From positions 1-64,000 of the forward strand of contig JAFZFX010000011.1 of NCBI GenBank assembly GCA_017555695.1: 64,000 nt of DNA, in the 5' to 3' direction. This document shows positions 33,114 to 41,656 of the stretch, piece by piece; position 1 is the stretch's first letter; each line of letters opens with the position of its first letter. The translations under genes were made by a program, and so were the position numbers. The notes below the pieces were generated by a model. It saw nothing but the letters and a program-made list of their open reading frames with translations, made no database searches and was not told the origin of the DNA. Origin of the DNA: Alistipes sp. GTDB lineage: Bacteria > Bacteroidota > Bacteroidia > Bacteroidales > Rikenellaceae.

Positions 33114-33992
33114 TTAATTTGTGGTTATGGCATCAGTTACCGAAAGTATAAACTCTATGGGGTTCTCCGCCAGCGGATTAATCTCCAACGGTGTCAGCCT
33201 AGTGTCCTCGGCCAGAACATCCACCACCGAACGGGGGTACTCTGACTGATACATCAGACTTTTTACCTGCTTGCTTTTGGCCTGCTCTATGATGTTTGCA
33301 ATATGCTTTGCCGAAGGCTCCTTGCCGTTGCTCTCCATCGCTATCTGCTCGATGCCGTAGGCTCGTGCATAGTAAGTCAGCGCAGGGTGATAGATGATAA
33401 AGGCACGCGCCGATGAAGCGTTGCAACGCACGCGGCACTCCTCGTCGAGTTGCTCAATCTTGTGTTGCAGCTGCTTGTATGCCGTCGTGTACTTCGTAGA
33501 GTCGGGATAGCGCTCAATGATAGCCTCATAGGCGTTGCGAGCAATGGTCTTTAGTTCACGGGGTGAAGTCCATATATGCGGGTCTACGCCGTGGCTATGT
33601 GCCGATGATTTATGGCTGTGGTTATGTGAGCAAGCACCCTCTATAAGAGATATATTACGGCTCAGATTCACGATGTTCTCTTGCTTCTCGATGCGCTCCA
33701 ATAGAGCCGTTTCGAAGTTGATAAGCCCCGTCGAGAATATGAACTGCGACTCGTTCAGCGCTATATATTGTTTCGGTGTAGGCTCAAACGATTCGGGGCT
33801 TGCTCCCGCGGGAACCAATACCTCAACGCTAAAGTCGTCGCCCGTAATCTGCTCTACTATATATTTAATAGGTGCAATAGTGGCGTATATCGTGTTTGAC
33901 TCTTCGCTCACTCTGCCGTGATGGTTGCACGCCGTGAAGAGTAGCGTCACCACAAAGAGTAGGGTAGAGCGGGTTATATTGCGTATAATCAT
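33114..33992 (-). CDS. znuA: Metal ABC transporter substrate-binding lipoprotein
   Basis: 292 residues. SPII-like signal (MIIRNITRSTLLFVVTLLFTAC). ZnuA/TroA cluster A-1 fold: IYATIAPIKYIVEQITGDDF, LVPAGASPESFEPTPKQ and a His-rich loop (SHNHSHKSSAHSHG) just before VDPHIWTSPRELKTIA, then IIYHPALTYYARAYG. The His loop and metal-ligand His residues point to Zn. Anchored in the periplasm to hand metal to the permease. -7 box TATCTTTG at 34021-34028; I see no convincing Zur box. Confidence 0.9.
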   Translation of the reverse strand: MIIRNITRSTLLFVVTLLFTACNHHGRVSEESNTIYATIAPIKYIVEQITGDDFSVEVLVPAGASPESFEPTPKQYIALNESQFIFSTGLINFETALLERIEKQENIVNLSRNISLIEGACSHNHSHKSSAHSHGVDPHIWTSPRELKTIARNAYEAIIERYPDSTKYTTAYKQLQHKIEQLDEECRVRCNASSARAFIIYHPALTYYARAYGIEQIAMESNGKEPSAKHIANIIEQAKSKQVKSLMYQSEYPRSVVDVLAEDTRLTPLEINPLAENPIEFILSVTDAITTN

Positions 33993-34020
33993 AATATCTT
34001 TTGCACTGTATTTATCTCCG

Positions 34021-34028
34021 CAAAGATA
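34021..34028 (-). promoter_or_regulatory. -7 box of the znu-like operon
   Basis: TATCTTTG on the minus strand, 29 nt before the znuA start; no clear -33 box. Confidence 0.5.
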
Positions 34029-34102
34029 CTAATTTCTTTTGCTTGTAGGCCCTTTGTCGTGGCCGATGTTCATAAAATATGCTTCAGCAGCCCGATGGGA
34101 AT

Positions 34103-34142
34103 AAAAAAGAGACTCTCCAACCGATTTGGTGGAGAGTCTCGT
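34103..34142 (-). terminator. Terminator of the two-domain DUF1080 gene
   Basis: GAGACTCTCC (34109-34118) pairs with GGAGAGTCTC (34131-34140); minus-strand T run follows. Confidence 0.92.
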
Positions 34143-34166
34143 ATGTATTAATTCAAATTTGAACTA

Positions 34167-35459
34167 TTACAAAGTAGTGAGGTTAAAGTTCTTCCAGAGA
34201 ACCTTGATGTCGCTACCATCGTGGATCTGCAACATGATACGACCAGTCTTAGAACCGATGAGAGCATCGTCAATCTTAATCATCTCCTGACCGTTCAACC
34301 AAGTCTCAACCTTGTTACCCTCAACGCGAAGACGCAATGTGTTCCACTCGCCCTCCTTCAGGATAGACTCCTTCTCGTCGGGAATCTGGATCAACCAACC
34401 ACGACCGTAAGACTCGTAGATACCACCTGTATCGTTGCCCTTAGGAGCAACCTCGCACTGCCAGCCATTAACTACATTGCTCTTGTAACCACCGTGAACG
34501 AATGAGTGGAAGAAGAGACCTGAGTTACCGTTAGAGAACTGCTTGAACTCAACTGTCAAGTCGAAGTCCTTGTAGTACTCACGAGTACCGAGGTAACCAT
34601 ACTTCAAATCCTCGCCGTTCTCTGTTACGAGGTTACCCTCCTCGTCTACAGATACGCGCATGCTACCGAACAACTCCCAGCCTGTGAGGTCCTTACCGTT
34701 GAAGAGGCTAACCTTCTCGCCTGACTTCTTGGGCAACTCCTTAATCTTGATGTTACGGAATGATGCGGGGTCACCGTGGTCCTGCAAGCAGATAACACCC
34801 TCGTGAGCCAAACCATACTCTGTAGCATCGCCCCACTTACCGCTGGCCTTCTTCTCGAACCAATCCTCAGTCCAAGCCTCGAACTCGAGAATCTTCTTGC
34901 CATTGAGCCAGTGCTCAACATGACCGTTATCGAAAACAATCTTAGATGTGTTCCACTGACCTACGGGGTTAATCTTCATCTTGCTCTGGTCGGGCAAGTG
35001 CATAGCGTAGTCTACGCCAATCTTCTGCCACTCCTCGAGCTTCATGTTGTTCATCTCCTCCCAGCCCTCAACATCAATCAGCTGATACTCAGGACCTGTA
35101 ACATAAGGAACCTTGAAGCGGGGACCCTCCAAAACGTGGTACAACATACCGCTGTTGCCACCCTTTGTGAGCTTCCAATCCCATACCAACTCGAAGTTAG
35201 CGTACTGCTTGTCAGTTACGATGTAACCTGAAGCGTCGCCACCCTCACCAGAAGCCTGGATGCAACCATCAACAACAGCCCAACCGTTAGTAAGCTCCTT
35301 GCCGTTGAAATCTCTCCAACCGTTCAGAGTCTCACCGTCGAAAAGCAACTGCCAACCCTCAGCCTCCTCAGCCTTTGTCAGCGAGTTGGGAGCCTGGCAC
35401 GATGTCGCCATACCTGCTACCAAAGCAGATGCAGCGAGAATAGAAAATACTTTCTTCAT
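34167..35459 (-). CDS. Tandem DUF1080 lipoprotein (3-keto-disaccharide hydrolase-like)
   Basis: 430 residues, SPII signal MKKVFSILAASALVAGMATSC. Two DUF1080 domains: the first begins WQLLFDGETLNGWRDFNG and ends near VICLQDHGDPASFRNIKIKELP; the second begins VSLFNGKDLTGWELFG and ends GRIMLQIHDGSDIKVLWKNFNL. Both keep the internal GNSGMLYHV / GNSGLFFHS and WN...L..E motifs. Exported, probably acting on a modified disaccharide; paralogue of the 207-residue protein at 25550-26173. Follows the GLPGLI gene by 29 nt. Confidence 0.9.
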   Translation of the reverse strand: MKKVFSILAASALVAGMATSCQAPNSLTKAEEAEGWQLLFDGETLNGWRDFNGKELTNGWAVVDGCIQASGEGGDASGYIVTDKQYANFELVWDWKLTKGGNSGMLYHVLEGPRFKVPYVTGPEYQLIDVEGWEEMNNMKLEEWQKIGVDYAMHLPDQSKMKINPVGQWNTSKIVFDNGHVEHWLNGKKILEFEAWTEDWFEKKASGKWGDATEYGLAHEGVICLQDHGDPASFRNIKIKELPKKSGEKVSLFNGKDLTGWELFGSMRVSVDEEGNLVTENGEDLKYGYLGTREYYKDFDLTVEFKQFSNGNSGLFFHSFVHGGYKSNVVNGWQCEVAPKGNDTGGIYESYGRGWLIQIPDEKESILKEGEWNTLRLRVEGNKVETWLNGQEMIKIDDALIGSKTGRIMLQIHDGSDIKVLWKNFNLTTL

Positions 35460-35488
35460 ACGCGTGTAATTAATTAAATATTAAATTG

Positions 35489-36082
35489 TTATCCTAAATG
35501 TTGTCTTATATGTTTGGCCTTGAGCGAATATGTGCCACTTGCGTTGCTGGCCTCCAATATCAGCCCTTCGTAGTGTTTGCTTGGCTTGGCGCCATCCTCG
35601 CAGTGGGGTAGTGCAGTCGTGTACCATACGCTATACTCCTCGCCGTCAATCTTTACCCTTGCCTCGTTGCAATCCTGGTCAATAATGCGGCGTTGTGAGT
35701 TGAGTCTCTTCCACTCCAGACCATTGTCGGCATAGACGAAACAGCGATCTGCCACCTCGCTACAGTCGATGTAACTGCCGTCGAAGGCGCGTACCTTGAT
35801 GTCTCGGTTGCAAATTACCTCATAGTGGAACGCCTTGCGCCCAATCTCGTGGTATGTTGTGTCAATCTCAAGGTGCAGGAAATCACTGCGTTGCTCACAC
35901 TTACGCTCATATATGACAGCTAAATATGATGGCTTGTATTGTTTCGCTTCGTTATACTGCTGACGTGCTATGCTGATAGCATCATACCCAAAACCATATC
36001 CAATAGTAAAGATGTGGGTCACAGCAGTGGCAATGGCAAGCAAGCATACCACAAAAAATCTCTTTTTTGTAGCCATATTCAT
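35489..36082 (-). CDS. GLPGLI-type envelope protein
   Basis: 197 residues from ATG 36082 (ATG 36076 is equally possible); the longer frame to 36127 starts upstream of the signal sequence. Signal segment FFVVCLLAIATAVTHIFTIGYGF. The C-terminal part WKRLNSQRRIIDQDCNEARVKI, EEYSVWYTTALPHCEDGAK and HYEGLILEASNASGTYSL follows the layout of GLPGLI proteins (AWYT..IP...GP..f.GLPGLILE), with GLPGLI degenerated to HYEGLI. The function of the family is unknown. Two possible -7 boxes lie at 36114-36121 and 36134-36141. Confidence 0.7.
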   Translation of the reverse strand: MNMATKKRFFVVCLLAIATAVTHIFTIGYGFGYDAISIARQQYNEAKQYKPSYLAVIYERKCEQRSDFLHLEIDTTYHEIGRKAFHYEVICNRDIKVRAFDGSYIDCSEVADRCFVYADNGLEWKRLNSQRRIIDQDCNEARVKIDGEEYSVWYTTALPHCEDGAKPSKHYEGLILEASNASGTYSLKAKHIRQHLG

Positions 36083-36158
36083 TAACTTTTCATATAAAGC
36101 CTTTTGTAAAGGCCAAAGATAATACAATTAGCGCAAATATAGAGTGTTTAGTGGCAAA

Positions 36159-37106
36159 TTATTTCACAAATTTGCTGAAGAAACGCCAGATTTCGTCAGC
36201 CGTGTCCAAATCGTCATTACCCCAGGTGTGGCCGCCACCGATAATCTCATAAAGCCAGACCTCGCTGCCGCGCTTGCCGTTGGTGTAACGATGTGCGATA
36301 ACGCTCCTTGCTGAGGGCGATTTTAGGGGTAGGGTAGTGCTCTCGGTTGTTTTGCAGTTGTTGCACTTAACCCAATGGTTAATAGCATCAGGTACAGCGA
36401 TATATGCTCCCCATCCACCCTTATTATCCAGGTCGCCAGTCCACTCCGATACGCGGTCTTCGGTGCCGTGAACTTCAAACATAGGAATCGGGCGCGAGCG
36501 AGTGTACTTGCGTGGCATCCACTCCATTGTCAATCCAGCGATTGGCGCCACCGCACGAAAACAATTTTGGTTGCAGTATGCCAACAGATAGCACATCTCG
36601 CCACCATTCGACATTCCGGTGCAGAATGTGTTGTGTCGGCTCAGCGAGTGCTGTTTCTGCAGATGGCTGGCCAGCGTACAGAGGAACGAGATGTCGTCAA
36701 TAGGCATATCGTGCTGAAAAGGATAGCCGACATTCCAGCAGTTTTTGTTGCGCCCATCCTTTGCTCCCTGCGGATAGCATACGGCAAAACCATTACGGTC
36801 GGCCACATCGTTAATTCCCACATGATCAAGGTTGAACGAGCCTCCATAGCCGTGCAACACAAACACCAGCGGGGCGTTTGCTTTGATGCCTTCGGGTAGG
36901 TATAACTTGTAGGTGCGCTCTACGCCGTCAATGACGCAGGTGTATGTGTTGTATAGCGCGCCTGACGAGGTGGTATTCTGCTTGATTATCTGATGATTGG
37001 CCACCTTGATGGCTAGCTTTGAATTTGCTGATTTAGCATTGGCGCTACTAACGGAAAATATGCCACCGAACAACAGTATTGCTACTATGTAGATAATGTG
37101 TTTCAT
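36159..37106 (-). CDS. PHB-depolymerase/LpqC-like esterase (CE1-type)
   Basis: 315 residues with a signal peptide (MKHIIYIVAILLFGGIFSVSSA). Alpha/beta hydrolase: YKLYLPEGIKANAPLVFVLHGYGG, CYPQGAKDG, nucleophile Ser in NTFCTGMSNGGEMCYLLAY, acidic residue near HGTEDRVSEW and His in EIIGGGHTWGND. This set matches the poly(3-hydroxybutyrate) depolymerase/feruloyl-esterase family. In a gut bacterium, removal of ferulate or acetyl groups from plant glycan is the likelier role. Single gene. Confidence 0.9.
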   Translation of the reverse strand: MKHIIYIVAILLFGGIFSVSSANAKSANSKLAIKVANHQIIKQNTTSSGALYNTYTCVIDGVERTYKLYLPEGIKANAPLVFVLHGYGGSFNLDHVGINDVADRNGFAVCYPQGAKDGRNKNCWNVGYPFQHDMPIDDISFLCTLASHLQKQHSLSRHNTFCTGMSNGGEMCYLLAYCNQNCFRAVAPIAGLTMEWMPRKYTRSRPIPMFEVHGTEDRVSEWTGDLDNKGGWGAYIAVPDAINHWVKCNNCKTTESTTLPLKSPSARSVIAHRYTNGKRGSEVWLYEIIGGGHTWGNDDLDTADEIWRFFSKFVK

Positions 37107-37128
37107 TGTTTGGTTGTTTTTAGATATA

Positions 37129-37159
37129 CAAATGTACTGAAAAATAGCATAGAATCAAA
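37129..37159 (-). promoter_or_regulatory. Promoter of the CE1-like esterase
   Basis: Minus strand TTTG (37156-37159), 19-nt spacer, TACATTTG (37129-37136), 23 nt before the start codon. Confidence 0.6.
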
Positions 37160-37544
37160 CCTCAGTAGCGTATTACGCCAAAACAAACAATATCTCAGCG
37201 AAGAACTCTATAATAATTCTCCAACATAAACTTTCCAGTCGCTGAAAAAAGTAGTATATTCATATCATAAATGCGCAAAGGTAATAAATGATGCAATATT
37301 TATGTTATGTTAAATTAATAGTAAAGATGTAGGGTAGATGGGTACAGAGATAAGTGTAAGAAAATGTTGTTGTGAATATCTTTATAAATAAATCTCTCTT
37401 TTCTTAATTGGCGTAAGACCGCTGGTAATATATTTACCATTTAATTAAATTTCTGCACTAATATAATTAGGTGTCGTTTCCCGATAAATCCCACGAGATT
37501 GAATCCTCGATTACTATCTATACATACATCCTTATATAAAACAC

Positions 37545-37569
37545 AAAAACCGCCTTCTAACGAAAGCGG
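37545..37569 (-). terminator. Terminator of the XRE regulator gene
   Basis: On the minus strand CCGCTTTC, loop GTTA, GAAGGCGG (37550-37569, one G-U) then five T; about 100 nt after the stop. Confidence 0.75.
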
Positions 37570-37665
37570 CCATCAGTTTGCATTGCGCAGGAAATCGTTA
37601 TTTCAAGCGAATAATTATGTTAAATTATTTTGCACCCAAAATTGCGGCGCAAAAAAAGAAAATCT

Positions 37666-38127
37666 TTAGCGTGAAATTTCGTAACTCTCGAATGTGTGGT
37701 CATCATACAAAACAATCACACGCTTGACTCTTCCTCTCGGTTTTGACACTGCCTCGGCCAGCGCTTGATGTTCGGTCGGAACTGATGCAATTTGTGAGTT
37801 ACGCTCGGCCGTTGAATTTTCGGCTGAACCAAACATTGTCGTCTGCGCGTATGCTTCCGAGGTGAGCGTCTCCGACGAGCCGATCTCTATGGTGTCGGTT
37901 TGTGCTGCGCTGGACTCCTGTCGATACATCTCGCCAGTGTCGAGTAACAACCAATCGGGATTGACGGTTGGGAATCGTCGCAGAATTTTCTGCACAAGTT
38001 CAAAGCTCGGATTGTTTCGTCCTGATAGGATATGAGAGATTCCAGATGGTCTGATGCCAAGCAACTCTGCAAGTCGGCTCGATGTCAGACCCTCATTTTT
38101 CATCAAAAGGAGCAATTTTTCGCGCAT
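37666..38127 (-). CDS. XRE family transcriptional regulator
   Basis: 153 residues. N-terminal HTH_XRE: MREKLLLLMKNEGLTSSRLAELLG, IRPSGISHILSGRNNPSFE and VQKILRRFPTVNPDWLLLDTGEMYR. The middle is a low-complexity Ser/Thr/Glu linker, and the C-terminus is short and basic (KPRGRVKRVIVLYDDHTFESYEISR). It is related in layout to the CI-like protein at 26507-27214. Its promoter (38143-38174) faces a 660-bp gene-free region full of palindromic TTACA-N2-TGTAA sites, so it may bind them; that is inference. Confidence 0.85.
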   Translation of the reverse strand: MREKLLLLMKNEGLTSSRLAELLGIRPSGISHILSGRNNPSFELVQKILRRFPTVNPDWLLLDTGEMYRQESSAAQTDTIEIGSSETLTSEAYAQTTMFGSAENSTAERNSQIASVPTEHQALAEAVSKPRGRVKRVIVLYDDHTFESYEISR

Positions 38128-38142
38128 AATCGTAATTTTTCA

Positions 38143-38174
38143 CAAATATAAATCTTTTTTCTTTTGTAACCAAG
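38143..38174 (-). promoter_or_regulatory. Promoter of the XRE gene
   Basis: Minus strand CTTG (38171-38174), 20-nt spacer, TATATTTG (38143-38150), 15 nt before the start; the first palindromic site lies just upstream of the -33 box. Confidence 0.6.
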
Positions 38175-38719
38175 AAAATATCTACAAATGTAAACAGACA
38201 AGTGTTGTTGAAAACATTTACACTTGTAACGATGTTATTATAGTTAAATCACCTGATTTATATCACTTAAATAATAACTTCAAATAGAACATTGTAAAAT
38301 ACTGATAATATATGCATTATATATTGTAAAACGACTAATATTGCCTACTTTACCCGAAATCACCTATATACAGCCTTGTAATTAACTGCTCACTTTAGAT
38401 AAATTGCGTAAAATGCTGATATTGTGTGCTATAATATTGCAAATTAAACTTTTTAACTATTGAAAATTCTGGCGAAATCCACCTTTTACGAACCACTCGC
38501 CTGTAATTACATATGTAGAAATTAACAATGTTGTAAAGTGTCGATAATGTTACAGAAGTTAAATATTGACATAGTTTACAAAATTAACCATGTTACAGAT
38601 GTGATTACAAATGTAAAAAGTGATAAAAATTGTTACAAAATAGACCTATTCTTAACAACTAACAGACTCTTTTTATGCGATGTTTATATCGTGAGTATAT
38701 TATGTTAAATCATATAAAT

Positions 38720-38750
38720 TTAGGGTAGCCGTTTACACGACTACCCTATT
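38720..38750 (-). terminator. Terminator of the HIT gene
   Basis: AGGGTAG (38723-38729) pairs with CTACCCT (38741-38747), flanked by A/T-rich sequence, 40 nt past the HIT stop. Confidence 0.75.
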
Positions 38751-38786
38751 ACTTTTCAGCTATTTACAAACTTGTCAACAGCCTAT

Positions 38787-39173
38787 TTACAGCGCCAACT
38801 CCTCTGCTATTTTAGCAAACTCTTCTGGAGTTAATTTCAGCTTTTCGCGGTGAAAATCGACATCTTTTTCGCTATTCATAGGTATCAAATGTATGTGCGC
38901 GTGTGCTACTTCGAGTCCCAGAACAACCATTGCCACCTTTTTGCAACCTGTTTGCTCCTTGATTTTGTGCGCAACCTTTTTAGCAAATATATTCATACCT
39001 GCCAGCGTCTCGTCATCGAGGTCGAAATAGTAGTCTACCTCCTGCTTGGGGACTACCAAAGTGTGTCCTTTGCTCAATGGATTGATGTCGAGGAATGCGA
39101 AGAAACGCTCATCCTCGGCTACTTTATAGCACGGAATCTCCCCTGCTATTATTCGTGAAAAAATAGATGCCAT
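38787..39173 (-). CDS. HIT family nucleotide-binding hydrolase
   Basis: 128 residues. HIT fold with IFSRIIAGEIPCYKVAEDE at the start, AFLDINPLSKGHTLVVPK and the histidine triad AHAHIHLIPM. It cleaves adenylated or guanylated small molecules (Hint/Fhit-like), cytosolic. Last gene of the bcp-recA-rel strand cluster, separated from the preceding gene by 113 nt that contain a long hairpin. Confidence 0.93.
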   Translation of the reverse strand: MASIFSRIIAGEIPCYKVAEDERFFAFLDINPLSKGHTLVVPKQEVDYYFDLDDETLAGMNIFAKKVAHKIKEQTGCKKVAMVVLGLEVAHAHIHLIPMNSEKDVDFHREKLKLTPEEFAKIAEELAL

Positions 39174-39213
39174 AGTTCTGTATTTTTTAGTTAATAGTTT
39201 TCCTTGTTAAATT

Positions 39214-39286
39214 CCGCCCCTCTGCCTTACTCTGTTGTTGCGGGGTACATCTACCCTGCCGCGACAGAGTAAGGCCTTTATGGCGG
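39214..39286. repeat. Long imperfect inverted repeat
   Basis: GCCTTACTCTGT (39224-39235) pairs perfectly with ACAGAGTAAGGC (39264-39275). The arms inside (GCGGGGTA with TACCCTGC) and outside (CCGCC 39214-39218 with GGCGG 39282-39286) also pair, giving a hairpin of about 73 nt. There is no clear T run on either strand. It sits exactly between a stop codon and the HIT gene. Confidence 0.75.
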
Positions 39287-39781
39287 CTATAACTCCTCGA
39301 ATTTGGGCTTTAATATCTCTGAGTATATCACGGCCTTCTCCATCGTGAAGTCCTCTATAATGTGCTCAATTTGGTTGCCCTCGGCGTTGTTGGCGTTGGT
39401 GCTTACTGCCATCTGCTGGTTTTTGGGTGCAACAGATGTGCTGCGCTCGCCATTATTTGGAGTATTTGTAGCCTTTGTACGCATCACATTGTGCCCCTCT
39501 GACTTGTGTCGAGACTGCTGAACAGAGGTCCTATTGGCCTTTGTGGGGCTATATTCGGGGCGAGAAGCGCTTTTTGCCGTCATTACGGGCTTATGCTGGG
39601 GCGCACTGCTATTTGGGGCATCGCTACCCTTCTCTTCGCCCAAAAGCTCCCTTATGCGGCGCTCCAACTCGTCATGTGAGGGTTCCGCCTTCTCCTCCGT
39701 CGCTCGGCGCTTCTCCTGTGTCTTTTGAACGATGGAGATCACGGCGCCTACGATGACTACTAATATCCAAATATTATCCAT
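39287..39781 (-). CDS. Single-pass membrane protein, unknown
   Basis: 164 residues. One N-terminal transmembrane helix (IWILVVIVGAVISIVQ), then a charged segment EKRRATEEKAEPSHDELERRIRELLGEEKG, a Ser/Asn/Lys-rich low-complexity stretch and a conserved-looking C-terminus IEDFTMEKAVIYSEILKPKFEEL. No named family. This layout (TM, variable linker, short C-terminal motif) is common among small Bacteroidota membrane proteins. Begins 2 nt after the DUF4838 stop, so probably co-translated. Confidence 0.75.
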   Translation of the reverse strand: MDNIWILVVIVGAVISIVQKTQEKRRATEEKAEPSHDELERRIRELLGEEKGSDAPNSSAPQHKPVMTAKSASRPEYSPTKANRTSVQQSRHKSEGHNVMRTKATNTPNNGERSTSVAPKNQQMAVSTNANNAEGNQIEHIIEDFTMEKAVIYSEILKPKFEEL

Positions 39782-39783
39782 AG

Positions 39784-41610
39784 TTAAGGGATGTTAATGC
39801 CGTTGTTATCGAGGTACTCTTTTACGGTCAGCTCCTCTTTAAGGTATGTTGCATTGTATATGTTAATAGTCTCCTCTACGCTCTGCCACTCGTTTACGAG
39901 TATGCCATACTTGCGTATGAAGGCGCAGAAACGGTCGTATGTGCCGTCGGCCTTTGCCTCCTGCGGAGTGCGTGTCATTCGCAGATAATCAATTTGTAGG
40001 CCAACCAAATCGACGCGCAGACGCATATCGTCATCAGCATCGGCTACAGCCTCCTTGGCTTGGTCGAGCAGACGCTTACCCTCGACTACAAATTCGTCGG
40101 TATAGAGCGGGTTTTTCTCGTCAATATAGATGCCCATTACGGTATCATCCTTCACCAGCGACTGGCAAAGGTCGAAGTATTGCTGAATGTAGGGCGCAGC
40201 CTCGCCGTAGAAGTCGCGTATGAACTCTGCCACCAATGCATTAGTGTCGAGGTTGGGATTCCAGAGCAACTTTGACAATACCCACGACTTCATCTCGGCA
40301 AATTCGCCACCGTATGACTCATACTGAGCCTCCTCCTGAATACCGATGGCGTTATATTTCTTGAAAGTCTTGATGTTTTCGGCCAATACACCGAAGTTGG
40401 GGAATGGAGCCAGATACTGGCGATAATTTACCACATAGTCCCAAATAAAGAGGTGTGGCGCAATCTTTGACCAATCCTCTATGTCTGATATAAACGAACG
40501 GTTGTGCTCGCACTCCTCCAATGGGTGGGCAAAACAGCACTCAATGCTGCAAAGGCGAATGACAACATTGTCGCGCGGTGCGATGCCCTTGGGAGCCTGA
40601 CGAGTGTATTGATAGGCAAATGTGCCGATGTATTTGTCGGGATATAAGGGCTTTATGGCGTCCGCTACCTGATTTACAAACCATACCATCAATCCCGAAT
40701 GGCCACCGTACTGCTCCTCTATGGCACGACACTTTTCGCACTGGCAGGGGAACTGATTGTCGCTCTGCGACATACTATATACCCAGCATAATGGGTTGGC
40801 AGCGATAGATTGCTTCATCTTCTCGATGCAAATTTCCAGTACCTCGGGGTTTGACAAGCAGAGCTGGGTGTATGGTGTGCGCTTACCGTCGCGCAAAGAG
40901 AAGTATTCGGGATGTTTTTGAAAATACTCGCCCGAAGGGATAAACTGCTCGAATGTATGCGCATTCCAGTAGGCCGACAAGCCGCCATATTCGTTATCCT
41001 CTGCGCTCCACTTCGAGTTGTTTTTATTATGCGCCAACCAATCCTTGTGCGGCTCAACATTGCAGTATTGGTCAAAACGATACTCTATGAATGGCTGCTC
41101 GCTGTGGTTTAACTCGTTGATACTCCACTTTTTGAGTGTGGGAACTTTGGTGTAGTCGTGGGTGTACCATCTTACGCCAAACTCATTCTCCAAGAACGAA
41201 AATACGCCATACATCGTGCCTCGCTGCTTGCCACCATAAATCCAGATGTTCTTGCCAACTGTACGGTATGTGAAGCCCTCGTCGTTGTCGTCGGGTCGCT
41301 CAACGCCCAACTCCTCTCCAAAATGTTTGTTGTAACCTATGGCGATGTGGGGCTGTCCCTCCTGCAGTTCGTCGCGGTTGATGATGGGCAACACTACCCC
41401 GCCAATCTGCTCTAAATATTGTTGTAACTCCTTCGCCGCAGTCTGCTCCGATTCCGAAGCATTCTTGCACAGAACAATCGAGTAGTCGCTCTTACCATTA
41501 TTAAATAAGGTAGGCTTCTGCATAGCCACCGCAAATGCAATGGCAACGATAATCAACGCAAGCCATGAGGCTCGCTTTATCAATCGGTTCTTCATTACAG
41601 CATTTTTCAT
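39784..41610 (-). CDS. DUF4838 protein, copy 1
   Basis: 608 residues with an N-terminal signal-anchor (WLALIIVAIAFAVAMQ). DUF4838 proteins have an alpha-glucuronidase-like N-domain and TIM-barrel-like centre: LCKNASESEQTAAKELQQYL, WIYGGKQRGTMYGVFSFLEN, WVYSMSQSDNQFPCQCEKC, FAYQYTRQAPKGI and LFIWDYVVNYRQYLAPFPN. CxCxxC (CQCEKC) could bind metal. Exported, glycan-related by family. Tandem paralogue of copy 2; the first ~172 residues differ at about seven positions only, then identity drops sharply. Confidence 0.85.
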   Translation of the reverse strand: MKNAVMKNRLIKRASWLALIIVAIAFAVAMQKPTLFNNGKSDYSIVLCKNASESEQTAAKELQQYLEQIGGVVLPIINRDELQEGQPHIAIGYNKHFGEELGVERPDDNDEGFTYRTVGKNIWIYGGKQRGTMYGVFSFLENEFGVRWYTHDYTKVPTLKKWSINELNHSEQPFIEYRFDQYCNVEPHKDWLAHNKNNSKWSAEDNEYGGLSAYWNAHTFEQFIPSGEYFQKHPEYFSLRDGKRTPYTQLCLSNPEVLEICIEKMKQSIAANPLCWVYSMSQSDNQFPCQCEKCRAIEEQYGGHSGLMVWFVNQVADAIKPLYPDKYIGTFAYQYTRQAPKGIAPRDNVVIRLCSIECCFAHPLEECEHNRSFISDIEDWSKIAPHLFIWDYVVNYRQYLAPFPNFGVLAENIKTFKKYNAIGIQEEAQYESYGGEFAEMKSWVLSKLLWNPNLDTNALVAEFIRDFYGEAAPYIQQYFDLCQSLVKDDTVMGIYIDEKNPLYTDEFVVEGKRLLDQAKEAVADADDDMRLRVDLVGLQIDYLRMTRTPQEAKADGTYDRFCAFIRKYGILVNEWQSVEETINIYNATYLKEELTVKEYLDNNGINIP

Positions 41611-41656
41611 ATTTTGGGAGTATTAAATTTATTGGTTTGTAAGTGTTTGGCTATTA

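Larger units (their letters stand above)
37107..37665. other. Gene-free AT-rich gap with promoter and terminator
   Basis: 559 bp without a credible gene. It contains the esterase promoter (TTTG 37156-37159 with TACATTTG 37129-37136 on the minus strand, 19-nt spacer), an isolated inverted repeat CAGCGA/TCGCTG (about 37196-37246) and the terminator of the XRE gene at 37545-37569. Confidence 0.6.
38128..38786. promoter_or_regulatory. Gene-free AT-rich region with five TTACA-N2-TGTAA palindromes
   Basis: No ORF with coding character. Sites: 38182-38193 (CTACA-AA-TGTAA), 38218-38229 (TTACA-CT-TGTAA), 38507-38518 (TTACA-TA-TGTAG), 38593-38604 (TTACA-GA-TGTGA) and 38605-38616 (TTACA-AA-TGTAA), the last two abutting. 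The 12-mer TACAAATGTAAA occurs at both 38183 and 38606. Four looser copies of TTGTAAA-n-TGATAAT-like sequence lie near 38290, 38323, 38403 and 38530. Probably a multi-site operator region. Confidence 0.6.

Noticed and set aside
38128..38786. CRISPR array or origin in the repeat-rich AT region
   Set aside because: Repeats are 12-bp palindromes at irregular spacing, without spacers of constant size, and there are no DnaA boxes.
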